From Burkholderiales bacterium (lineage in GTDB: Bacteria; Pseudomonadota; Gammaproteobacteria; Burkholderiales; Usitatibacteraceae): a stretch of 6,480 bases of DNA. The notes beneath the pieces were generated by a model. That model did no database searches, was not told the DNA's origin, and worked only from the letters and a program-made list of their open reading frames with translations. The translations under genes and the position numbers were made by a program. The DNA lies in NCBI GenBank assembly GCA_014378085.1, contig JACMOJ010000052.1, forward strand, positions 1-6,480, written 5' to 3'. Shown piece after piece: positions 1 through 5,410 of this stretch (the first letter of the stretch is position 1; every line of letters starts with the position of its first letter).

Positions 1-822
1 ACCTCGTGCGGCGAGCGGCACCGTGAAACATTCTCGTTTGCCTGCGTAATATTCGTCGACCTGCCTTAATGTCTGGTCAAGATAGTGGTGTCGGCCCGGC
101 ACGATTACGCATTTGTTTCTGGCCCGCAGCCGACCGATCTCTTTCTCCAGCCCTCGGCGGTTCACAAAGTCGAGAACGTGGATGCCGACATCATCGGCAA
201 TTACCAGCATCGGACCCAGCGGGGTATCAAGCCATTTTGAATACATCACCGCAACGCTATCCGCTTTTGATGGCCGCGCGCCGAATAAGCGGGCAAACGC
301 TTCGCGATAGCCGCTCGGTGAGTCAAAGCCTGCATCGAGTTGCTGATCAAGCACGAAGTTATCCTTTCCGGTGAGCTTGGCCTCTCGCACCACCGCCAAC
401 GCCGCACCCAAGCGTCGTGCGCGACTGAAGGCCTGAAACGTAATACCAAAGTAGCGCTTGAACTGTCGCCTCGCGGTTGACGGGTCAATACCCAACGCTA
501 GTAAGTCGCCTTCGCGAATACGCCCATCGGCTTTTTCCTCAATCAGCTTGACCAATGGATCGATCAGACCTGGCTTGTCGCTGGTACGCGCCATCGGCTT
601 ACAACGCAGACAAGCACGAAAGCCTGCAAACATGGCCTCGTCCGCATTGGCAAAGAACGACACATTGTCGCGCTTGGGTTTTCTTGCGGCGCAGGTGGTG
701 CGACAGAAAATGCCCGTGGTTTTAACGCCCGTCAGAAAAACACCCTCGAACGAGGCGTCGCGCGCAAAAAACGCGCGCCACATGGTCTCTGCACTTGGTA
801 AGGTTCGTACGAGTGATTTCAT
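1..822 (-). CDS. ada: Ada-type methylphosphotriester-DNA methyltransferase / AraC-like regulator, C-terminus cut by window edge
   Basis: The translation is 274 residues and still open at base 1. Residues about 14-76 form the Ada zinc-binding N-domain, with four cysteines in the expected pattern (C40, C44, C71, C74) and the FCRTTCAARKP and ACLRC motifs. In this family the first cysteine takes a methyl group from DNA phosphotriesters, which turns the protein into an activator. Residues about 80-175 look like the AraC-type double helix-turn-helix (STARRQFKRYFG, then AGFDSPSGYREAFARLFG). From about 193 (SKWLDTPLGPMLVIADD) the ribonuclease-like first half of the O6-methylguanine methyltransferase domain begins. 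The catalytic PCHR region would lie past the edge. E. coli Ada is 354 residues, so roughly 80 are missing. ATG at 822 is chosen because the LPSAETM segment before the zinc domain is typical. GTG at 828 is a possible alternative. No good Shine-Dalgarno precedes either. The cytoplasmic repair role is inferred from the family. Confidence 0.93.
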   Translation of the reverse strand, partial: MKSLVRTLPSAETMWRAFFARDASFEGVFLTGVKTTGIFCRTTCAARKPKRDNVSFFANADEAMFAGFRACLRCKPMARTSDKPGLIDPLVKLIEEKADGRIREGDLLALGIDPSTARRQFKRYFGITFQAFSRARRLGAALAVVREAKLTGKDNFVLDQQLDAGFDSPSGYREAFARLFGARPSKADSVAVMYSKWLDTPLGPMLVIADDVGIHVLDFVNRRGLEKEIGRLRARNKCVIVPGRHHYLDQTLRQVDEYYAGKRECFTVPLAARG

Positions 823-1004
823 GCGCACATATTATCGAATTGCACGTACGCATCTCGCCGCTTTTCGGGCAGTGAATTCGAGCGTCTCTCGTCGAGGCCG
901 GTTGTCCAGTCAACTTGGATAGCGTTGTACGGAGGGACGCACAAAGGCCACCACCCGCGGAAGAACCCAGCAGGCCAACGATGCTTCGGGACAGATTGGA
1001 CAAT

Positions 1005-1033
1005 TTGGAATCGATGACGAATGACAGTATAAT
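1005..1033 (+). promoter_or_regulatory. sigma70 promoter of tRNA-Phe
   Basis: A perfect TATAAT lies at 1028-1033, with TTGGAA (4 of 6 to consensus) at 1005-1010 and an ideal 17-base spacer. The expected transcription start near 1040 leaves a leader of about 46 bases before the mature tRNA. No GC-rich discriminator of the stringent-control type is obvious after the -10. The call rests on motif match and position only. Confidence 0.72.
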
Positions 1034-1085
1034 TTCCAGCTTTCCGCAGTGCCTCTCGCACAGTTCGCGGCGAAGACAGAATGAC

Positions 1086-1161
1086 GGCCTGGTAGCTCAG
1101 TCGGTAGAGCAGAGGATTGAAAATCCTTGTGTCGGTGGTTCGATTCCGCCCCAGGCCACCA
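1086..1161 (+). tRNA. tRNA-Phe (anticodon GAA)
   Basis: The 76-base cloverleaf folds completely. Acceptor stem GGCCTGG pairs with CCAGGCC. The D arm is GCTC/GAGC with an AGTCGGTA loop. The anticodon stem GAGGA/TCCTT (one G-T pair) encloses loop TTGAAAA, giving anticodon GAA for phenylalanine. The variable loop is GTGTC. The T arm is GGTGG/CCGCC with loop TTCGATT. The discriminator A is followed by a genomically encoded CCA. A promoter lies upstream and a terminator eight bases downstream, so this is a single-gene transcription unit. Confidence 0.97.
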
Positions 1162-1224
1162 AACAACAAAACGCTCCTCTCGGGGCGTTTTTTGTTTGTG
1201 GGGAGGGGTAGGAATTGAACCACC
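1134..1224. repeat. long imperfect inverted repeat: tRNA-Phe 3' end mirrored across its terminator
   Basis: The left arm 1134-1177 covers the T arm, acceptor 3' strand, CCA end and terminator 5' arm. It matches the reverse complement of 1182-1224 over about 44 positions, with a few substitutions and small gaps; the loop is only four bases (1178-1181). The mirrored copy keeps a tRNA-like T-loop core: it reads GGTGGTTCAATTCC on the minus strand against GGTGGTTCGATTCC in the tRNA. Both arms also share CAAACAA and AAAACGC. Symmetry is therefore far longer than a terminator needs. The minus-strand copy has no acceptor, D or anticodon arm, so it is not a functional tRNA. Confidence 0.75.
1170..1193 (+). 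terminator. intrinsic terminator of tRNA-Phe
   Basis: Stem AACGCTCC / GGGGCGTT (one G-T pair) encloses loop TCTC and runs into a T tract. It begins eight bases after the encoded CCA. It is also the centre of the larger inverted repeat at 1134-1224. Confidence 0.88.
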
Positions 1225-1236
1225 CTTGGTTCGACT

Positions 1237-1261
1237 AAGTGAAGTCCAGTGGACTTCGCTT
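1237..1261. repeat. 11-bp hairpin in the intergenic region
   Basis: AAGTGAAGTCC pairs with GGACTTCGCTT across the three-base loop AGT, perfect apart from one T-G wobble. No T run follows on either strand, so it is not a standard terminator. Its right arm (GACTTCGCT) recurs at 1335-1343, which suggests a repeat family or a degraded repetitive element. Confidence 0.65.
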
Positions 1262-1478
1262 GGACGCGCGAGCTTTAGCGAGTGCGGTCCCGAGCGCGCG
1301 AGGGATGCGGAAATCGATCTCGGCGCCGACAGTCGACTTCGCTCGGCAAGCGGACAGACTCCGGCCCATCATTCACTAAAGTCTAGCAATGGCGGGCGTT
1401 AAGAACCATAAAACATTGAAACTACCCGTCCTTGCTAGCGTTTGAATATTTGGTGAGTGGGCGTCGTACATTCGTGTT

Positions 1479-1487
1479 TGATATACT
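1479..1487 (+). promoter_or_regulatory. extended -10 promoter candidate for icd
   Basis: TG at 1479-1480, one base, then TATACT at 1482-1487 fit the extended -10 pattern. No good -35 box lies at the right distance, as is common for extended -10 promoters. Transcription would begin near 1494, giving a leader of about 79 bases. This is inferred from the motif alone. Confidence 0.45.
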
Positions 1488-1572
1488 CTGCGCCTCTGTC
1501 GCACGCTCAGCTCCACATCTTGGTGCCACGTTCGTGGTCGCTGTCATCCGCTAACCCCGCCTAGGAAAATCC

Positions 1573-2787
1573 ATGTCTAAAATTAAAGTCAAAAACCCCG
1601 TCGTAGAGATGGATGGCGATGAAATGACCCGCATCATCTGGCAGATGATTCGCGAAAAAATGATTCTTCCCCACCTAGAAATTGATCTTAAGTACTACGA
1701 TTTGGGCATGGAACATCGTGACGCAACCGACGACAAAGTGACCGTCGAATCCGCGATGGCGACCAAACAATATGGTGTGGCGGTCAAGTGCGCCACGATC
1801 ACACCTGATGAAGCGCGCGTGAAAGAATTTAATCTGAAACAAATGTGGAAGTCGCCAAACGGCACCATCCGCAACATTTTGGATGGCACAATTTTCCGCG
1901 AGCCGATTATTTGCAAAAATGTGCCACGTCTCGTTTCACACTGGGACAAGCCGGTCGTTGTCGCGCGTCATGGCTTCGGTGACCAATACCGCGCAACCGA
2001 CTTTCAGTTCCCGAGCGCAGGTACGCTCACCGTCAAATTCACCCCGAGTGATGGCTCTGCACCAATCGAAAAAGAAGTGTTTAAAGCGCCCGGTGCGGGC
2101 ATTTCGCTTTCGATGTACAACCTTGACGAGTCGATTGCCGGATTCGCGCGAGCGTGTTTTAACTACGGCTTACAACGCAAGTACGCGGTATATCTTTCTA
2201 CCAAAAACACGATTCTAAAAATCTACGACGGCCGCTTTAAGAATTTGTTCGAAGAAATTTTCAATGCCGAGTTCAAGGCAAAGTTTGAGGCCGAGGGACT
2301 AACCTATGAACATCGGCTGATCGACGACATGGTCGCCTCCAATCTGAAGTGGAGCGGCGGCTACCTTTGGGCATGTAAGAACTACGACGGCGACGTGCAG
2401 TCCGACACGGTGGCGCAAGGTTATGGCTCGCTAGGGCTGATGACCTCGGTCTTGATGTCGCCAGATGGCAAAACGGTGGAGTCTGAAGCGGCACACGGCA
2501 CCGTGACGCGTCACTACCGTATGCACCAGCAGGGCAAGCCCACCTCGACCAACCCAATTGCTTCTATCTATGCATGGACGCGCGGCCTGCAAGCGCGAGG
2601 CCGTATGGATGACACCCCAGATGTGGTCGATTTTGCATTGAAACTTGAGAAGGCCTGCGTCGATGTGGTGGAACGCGGCGAGATGACCAAGGATCTCGCG
2701 ATTCTGATCCGACCAGACCATCCCTATCTAACCACCGAGCAGTACATCCACGCGGTGGACATGGAACTCAAAAAGCAGATGGCTTAA
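1573..2787 (+). CDS. icd: NADP-dependent isocitrate dehydrogenase, dimeric eukaryote-like type
   Basis: This 404-residue protein converts isocitrate and NADP+ to 2-oxoglutarate, CO2 and NADPH in the TCA cycle (EC 1.1.1.42) and acts in the cytoplasm. It is nearly co-linear with human IDH1 rather than with the E. coli Icd type. Substrate residues appear at the same numbering: T77, S94 and N96 (KSPNGT), R100, R109, R132 and Y139. The catalytic lysine is K211 (LSTKNT). The metal-binding aspartates are D251, D274 and D278 ([15 protein letters not shown]). The cofactor-binding region includes [11 protein letters not shown]. Length is normal and no key residue is missing. ATG at 1573 is preceded by AGGA at 1563-1566 with six-base spacing. 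A terminator follows directly, so the gene is probably monocistronic. Confidence 0.97.
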   Translation: MSKIKVKNPVVEMDGDEMTRIIWQMIREKMILPHLEIDLKYYDLGMEHRDATDDKVTVESAMATKQYGVAVKCATITPDEARVKEFNLKQMWKSPNGTIRNILDGTIFREPIICKNVPRLVSHWDKPVVVARHGFGDQYRATDFQFPSAGTLTVKFTPSDGSAPIEKEVFKAPGAGISLSMYNLDESIAGFARACFNYGLQRKYAVYLSTKNTILKIYDGRFKNLFEEIFNAEFKAKFEAEGLTYEHRLIDDMVASNLKWSGGYLWACKNYDGDVQSDTVAQGYGSLGLMTSVLMSPDGKTVESEAAHGTVTRHYRMHQQGKPTSTNPIASIYAWTRGLQARGRMDDTPDVVDFALKLEKACVDVVERGEMTKDLAILIRPDHPYLTTEQYIHAVDMELKKQMA

Positions 2788-2803
2788 TTGACGATATTTT
2801 AAT

Positions 2804-2831
2804 AAAAGGCTTCCTGCGGGAAGCCTTTTTT
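2804..2831 (+). terminator. intrinsic terminator after icd
   Basis: GGCTTCC (2808-2814) pairs with GGAAGCC (2819-2825) around loop TGCG. A run of As before and Ts after can lengthen the stem to 11 pairs. It starts 17 bases after the icd stop and, given its A/T symmetry, could work in both directions. Confidence 0.9.
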
Positions 2832-2939
2832 ATTGGCGTGTATCATGCCCGCTCTGCAACTATTTTTGTACCCCGCGCTCTTAGTAGTTCCGGGTGCCGT
2901 GCACACGGCTCCCCCACCAATCCAACGATTTCTTCCAGT

Positions 2940-2944
2940 AAGGA
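2940..2944 (+). promoter_or_regulatory. Shine-Dalgarno site fixing the start of the exported redoxin
   Basis: AAGGA lies five bases before ATG 2950. The reading frame is open further upstream (an ATG at 2833 would add 39 residues), but that part overlaps the icd terminator region, lacks a ribosome site and would bury the signal peptide. This site therefore decides for the internal ATG. Confidence 0.8.
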
Positions 2945-2949
2945 AAGCC

Positions 2950-3570
2950 ATGAAAAACTCACTTCTTGCATCCTTGATTTTATCCACACTTGCATCCACA
3001 CTTGTTGCTACTGCCGCCATCGCCAACGCCGCATCGGTGGGGCAGCCCGCGCCGAATTTCAGTCTTAACGACATCAATGGAAAAGCCGTAAAGCTGGCCG
3101 ACTTCAAAGGTAAACATGTCGTCTTGGAATGGCACAACCCTGCCTGCCCGTTTGTCGTGAAGCACTATGACTCTAGCAATATGCAGGCGCTACAAAACAA
3201 ATACGATGCAAAAGATACGGTTTGGCTCACCGTTAATTCGACCAACCCGACACACCAAGACTACATGAGCAACGATAAGCTGAAAGGCTATATCGCCGAG
3301 AAGAAGGCCGCACCGGACAACTACATGGCGGACACAGACGGCAAAGTTGGCCAACTGTATGGCGCCAAGACGACGCCGCATATGTACATCATCAACCCCG
3401 CCGGGATGCTGGTTTATGCCGGTGCTATTGACGACAAGCGTGGTACCAAACAAGAAGAGATCAAGATCGCCAAGAATTTTGTTGTGGCAGCATTGGACGA
3501 ATCGAAATCGAACAAACCTGTGACCACCGCGTCGACGACGCCATACGGCTGTAGCGTAAAGTACAAGTAG
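2950..3570 (+). CDS. exported thioredoxin-fold / peroxiredoxin-like (redoxin) protein
   Basis: The protein has 206 residues. Residues 1-27 are a Sec signal peptide: a positive start (MKNS), a hydrophobic stretch, and an AIANA cleavage site before ASVGQ. The mature part is a redoxin / AhpC-TSA-like fold: GQPAPNFSLNDINGK, then VVLEWHNPACPFV with the likely reactive C66, and the cis-proline loop TTPHMYIINPAG (P143) near the end. There is no CXXC pair. The only other cysteine is C201 in the tail motif PYGCSVKY, which I recall as typical of this redoxin subfamily and which could serve as resolving cysteine. A periplasmic thiol peroxidase or oxidoreductase role is inferred. It stands alone between two terminators. 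I found no clear promoter in 2832-2939; a weak hairpin GCCGT/ACGGC lies at 2896-2909. Confidence 0.88.
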   Translation: MKNSLLASLILSTLASTLVATAAIANAASVGQPAPNFSLNDINGKAVKLADFKGKHVVLEWHNPACPFVVKHYDSSNMQALQNKYDAKDTVWLTVNSTNPTHQDYMSNDKLKGYIAEKKAAPDNYMADTDGKVGQLYGAKTTPHMYIINPAGMLVYAGAIDDKRGTKQEEIKIAKNFVVAALDESKSNKPVTTASTTPYGCSVKYK

Positions 3571-3591
3571 GCCGTTTCCGTTTCGTTACAC

Positions 3592-3622
3592 AAAAAATCC
3601 CACTTTTGAGTGGGCTTTTTTT
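3592..3622. terminator. bidirectional intrinsic terminator between convergent genes
   Basis: Stem CCCACT / AGTGGG (3599-3604 and 3609-3614) with loop TTTG is flanked by six As on the left and seven Ts on the right. It therefore gives a T tract in either direction. It sits in the 55 bases between the redoxin stop and the stop of the opposing CRP-family gene and serves both. Confidence 0.88.
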
Positions 3623-3625
3623 CGA

Positions 3626-4273
3626 CTAGTTCGGCATCCGATCATTTAAGATCGTGATGGACTTTCGCTCTACCGAAATGTAGCCCCCAACCTCCAAATC
3701 TTTCAGCGTGCGATTCACCATTTCGCGCGACGCACCAATCATGTTCGCAAGGTCTTGTTGGGTGAACGGCTCGCCCACCACGCGCCGACCATTAGACATG
3801 ATCGCAAGCTCAAGTAGCGTCCTCGATACCCTGCTGGAAATATCGTGCAACGCCAGGTCACCAATCTTGCGCGTCGCCGCGCGCAGTCGGCGGGCGAGCG
3901 TTTCCATGACCCGTCGCGCAATGTCTGGTGAGGATTCAATGGCTTTCCGAAACGAATCATACGAAAGTATCTGCAGGTGGCAGCGCTCCATCGTCGCCAC
4001 ACTCGCGCTGCGTGGTTCTTGATCAAACAACGGCAGTTCGCCAAAAAATTCGCCAGGGCCAAGCGTCTTCAGAATGACTTCGCGAGAAGGGTCAGTGGGG
4101 TCCACGGAGAACACCTTCACTTGGCCGGTCAAAATGACGTAAAGCGAATCACCGACCTCGCCTTCGCGCAAAACGTACTCGCCTTTTTCATATACCTTGA
4201 GCGCCAAGTGCGCGCCGATGCTCTCAAGCTGCGTCGCGTTAAGGTTGGTAAAAAGAGGAGTTGCGTTAAGCAT
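3626..4273 (-). CDS. CRP/FNR-family transcriptional regulator, CRP-like
   Basis: The protein has 215 residues, close to E. coli CRP (210). Residues about 5-115 form the cyclic-nucleotide-binding beta barrel, with phosphate-binding cassette GEFFGELPLFDQEPRSASV: E79, R88 and S89 correspond to CRP E72, R82 and S83. The dimerisation helix RRLRAATRKIGDLALHDI aligns with that of CRP, but T127 is replaced by Ala and S128 by Thr, so ligand preference may differ. The C-terminal helix-turn-helix (residues about 168-200) contains SREMVNR, keeping the R-E-x3-R residues that read TGTGA half-sites in CRP. There is a single cysteine, so no FNR-type Fe-S cluster. ATG 4273 is chosen because the family alignment begins there and no other start fits; upstream frame is repeat-derived. 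It has no recognisable Shine-Dalgarno, only a C-rich leader. It lies 170 bases after the hydrolase gene and probably has its own promoter. Confidence 0.92.
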   Translation of the reverse strand: MLNATPLFTNLNATQLESIGAHLALKVYEKGEYVLREGEVGDSLYVILTGQVKVFSVDPTDPSREVILKTLGPGEFFGELPLFDQEPRSASVATMERCHLQILSYDSFRKAIESSPDIARRVMETLARRLRAATRKIGDLALHDISSRVSRTLLELAIMSNGRRVVGEPFTQQDLANMIGASREMVNRTLKDLEVGGYISVERKSITILNDRMPN

Positions 4274-4329
4274 ATGGTCGGCTTGGGGACGGGAAAGGAC
4301 GGAGCGGTGGAAATCCGGGAAAGTGCAGG

Positions 4330-4361
4330 GGAGGAACGGGGGAACGGGGGAACGGGGGAAT
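4330..4361. repeat. 8-bp tandem repeat in the leader of the CRP-family gene
   Basis: Four consecutive 8-base units are visible: GGAGGAAC, GGGGGAAC, GGGGGAAC, GGGGGAAT. The two central units are identical and the outer ones differ by one base each. On the transcribed minus strand the unit reads GTTCCCCC. The array lies 56 bases before the regulator's ATG, outside the coding part. Confidence 0.85.
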
Positions 4362-4381
4362 GGCGGTGACACGGACGAAAT

Positions 4382-4400
4382 TGCAATACCTAATATTGCA
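4382..4400. promoter_or_regulatory. candidate operator upstream of the CRP-family gene
   Basis: TGCAATA, five bases, TATTGCA: a perfect 7-bp inverted repeat, 19 bases long and AT-rich, in the hydrolase-to-regulator gap. No T tract follows, so it resembles a protein-binding site more than a terminator. The spacing differs from the CRP consensus (TGTGA-N6-TCACA), so binding by the neighbouring regulator is only a guess. Confidence 0.4.
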
Positions 4401-4406
4401 CAACTT

Positions 4407-4440
4407 GTCGCGTTACGCGACCAACCTGCCAACGATTGGC
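4407..4440. repeat. two adjacent short palindromes after the hydrolase gene
   Basis: GTCGCGT-T-ACGCGAC (4407-4421) is a perfect 7-bp inverted repeat around one base. GCCAA-CGA-TTGGC (4428-4440) is a 5-bp hairpin that ends four bases after the hydrolase stop. Neither is followed by a T run in the direction of transcription, so they are not typical intrinsic terminators. They may shape the hydrolase mRNA end or flank the regulator's promoter, which I could not place with confidence. Confidence 0.5.
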
Positions 4441-4443
4441 CGT

Positions 4444-5094
4444 CTACACGCCCCGCCGCAGCTGATTGGCAACCAATTGCTTGATGATATGTAGGCGCAT
4501 ATGAAAAAAGTGGTCTGCCGCGGGCACCACCGTTACCGCCATGTCCCTACTCCTCGCCCATTCTAGCGAATCCGATAGCGGTACCGTTTCATCGTTCTCA
4601 CCGTGGATCAGCAATGTCGACGCGGGCGGGTTACCACCGTTGTGTACATTCGCCCATTGCGCAATGCGTTGGAATGCCGGTGCCACCAGCACTAATTGAT
4701 CGACGACAACTTGTTCAGATGCCGCCAAGGCCACCGCACCACCAAACGAGAATCCAGCCAGCCATAACGGAAGTGAGTCGTTTCCAACCGAGGCTCGCGC
4801 GTGTGAGATGACAGTGAGCATATCGTCAGTTTCGCCACGCCCTTCATCGTGAGCTCCCTCAGTTTTTCCAACGCCTCTAAAATTAAAGCGAAACACAGCA
4901 GCGCCCGCGTCAAACATCGTCCGGGCAATCGTTGTAACCACCTTGTTATCCATCGTCCCGCCGAACAGCGGGTGCGGGTGTGCCACCACTGCAACGGCGC
5001 GAGGCGCAACCTCGGTTGGCAGGTGCGCGGCAACATCAATCCCTCCTGCGGCGCCGCAGATTAAAATTCGCACAACGGGAAACTGGGCGGCCAT
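4444..5094 (-). CDS. small alpha/beta hydrolase, COG2945-like
   Basis: This 216-residue serine hydrolase has the compact core fold without a lid. HPHPLFGGTMDN (residues 39-50) marks the oxyanion/early-strand region typical of this group. FRFNFRGVGKTEG follows. The nucleophile elbow GFSFGG gives S116. HGENDETVP gives acid D168, and AADHFFH gives H195. All triad residues are present. No signal peptide is evident, so it is probably cytoplasmic. The physiological substrate is unknown; family members are generic esterases or lipases. ATG 5094 is preferred over the in-frame TTG at 5097: AGG at 5101-5103, overlapping the ferredoxin stop, lies six bases upstream. It starts seven bases after the ferredoxin gene, so the two are likely translationally coupled and co-transcribed. 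Confidence 0.9.
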   Translation of the reverse strand: MAAQFPVVRILICGAAGGIDVAAHLPTEVAPRAVAVVAHPHPLFGGTMDNKVVTTIARTMFDAGAAVFRFNFRGVGKTEGAHDEGRGETDDMLTVISHARASVGNDSLPLWLAGFSFGGAVALAASEQVVVDQLVLVAPAFQRIAQWANVHNGGNPPASTLLIHGENDETVPLSDSLEWARSRDMAVTVVPAADHFFHMRLHIIKQLVANQLRRGV

Positions 5095-5101
5095 CAAAAA
5101 C

Positions 5102-5410
5102 CTAGATTTTTAGGCGTTCAACGATGCGACCGTTTTGGATATGCTCGCTGATAATTTCGTCGATGTCGGCGTGGTCAACGTAGGTGTACCAGACACCTTC
5201 CGGATACACCACCAACACCGGCCCGTCATCACAGCGATCCATGCAGCCTGCGGTATTGATGCGCACTTTTCCTTCGCCATTTAGGCCCAACTCTTTGATC
5301 CGCTTTTTTGCGTAGCCGCGCGCATCTTCAGCATGATGATTATTGCAACAGCCCTCGCCAGCCTGACGTTGGTTGACGCAGAAGAAAACGTGCTGCTTAA
5401 AGAAACTCAT
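5102..5410 (-). CDS. (2Fe-2S) ferredoxin, thioredoxin-like fold (COG3411)
   Basis: The 102-residue protein shows the cysteine pattern of thioredoxin-like 2Fe-2S ferredoxins: C11 in FFCVNQR, C21/C22 in GEGCCNN, and C56 and C60 in NTAGCMDRCDDGP. The four cluster ligands are C11, one of C21/C22, C56 and C60; which of the pair is used is not decidable here. GPVLVVYPEGVWY and the acidic C-terminal helix are also typical. The fold is that of NuoE-type subunits, with a soluble electron-transfer role in the cytoplasm; partners are unknown. The frame extends upstream to 5473, but ATG 5410 has a good GGAG at 5416-5419 with five-base spacing. That start forms an ATGA overlap with the stop of the upstream VanZ gene, and the protein then begins like its family. 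Confidence 0.93.
   Translation of the reverse strand: MSFFKQHVFFCVNQRQAGEGCCNNHHAEDARGYAKKRIKELGLNGEGKVRINTAGCMDRCDDGPVLVVYPEGVWYTYVDHADIDEIISEHIQNGRIVERLKI

Larger units (their letters stand above)
1194..1572. other. non-coding stretch between tRNA-Phe and icd
   Basis: I see no credible gene here. Short open frames exist but their translations are low-complexity Arg/Ser/Gly-rich text without family resemblance. Contents in order: the right arm of the tRNA-linked inverted repeat (to 1224); a hairpin at 1217-1232 (GAACCA/TGGTTC); a longer hairpin at 1237-1261; a GC-rich patch (1262-1370) with GACTTCGCT repeated at 1252-1260 and 1335-1343 and CGCGCGAG repeated at 1265-1272 and 1295-1302; a less structured AT-richer part from about 1375; then the likely icd promoter at 1479-1487 and icd leader. 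A small hairpin CCACG/CGTGG sits in the leader at 1526-1537. Confidence 0.6.

Noticed and set aside
855..868. Possible Ada box (AAAAGCGGCGA on the minus strand) upstream of ada
   Set aside because: It only resembles the E. coli AAAGCGCAA element with an inserted base, and no proper promoter is spaced correctly from it.
69..922. Several plus-strand reading frames across the left part
   Set aside because: They are shadows of the minus-strand ada gene or run through the tRNA promoter region, and show no family motifs.
819..1223. A 134-residue minus-strand reading frame with the text GRNRTTDTRIFNPLLYRLSYQA
   Set aside because: It is the antisense of tRNA-Phe and its flanks, a well-known source of false proteins; it also overlaps the start of ada in another frame.
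1134..1224. Prophage or island attachment site at the tRNA-Phe 3' end
   Set aside because: The tRNA 3' sequence is repeated in inverted, not direct, orientation, and no integrase gene or mobile cargo lies in the window.
1127..1402. Plus-strand open frame through the tRNA 3' half and hairpin region
   Set aside because: It starts inside tRNA-Phe, crosses its terminator, and its translation is low-complexity without any recognisable fold.
2833..2949. 39-residue N-terminal extension of the redoxin
   Set aside because: The upstream ATG has no ribosome site, follows directly on the icd terminator, and would hide a good signal peptide that begins at ATG 2950.
4274..4432. 53-residue N-terminal extension of the CRP-family protein
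   Set aside because: It would start at TTG, is translated through the octamer repeat (Pro/Phe-rich), and matches nothing in the family.
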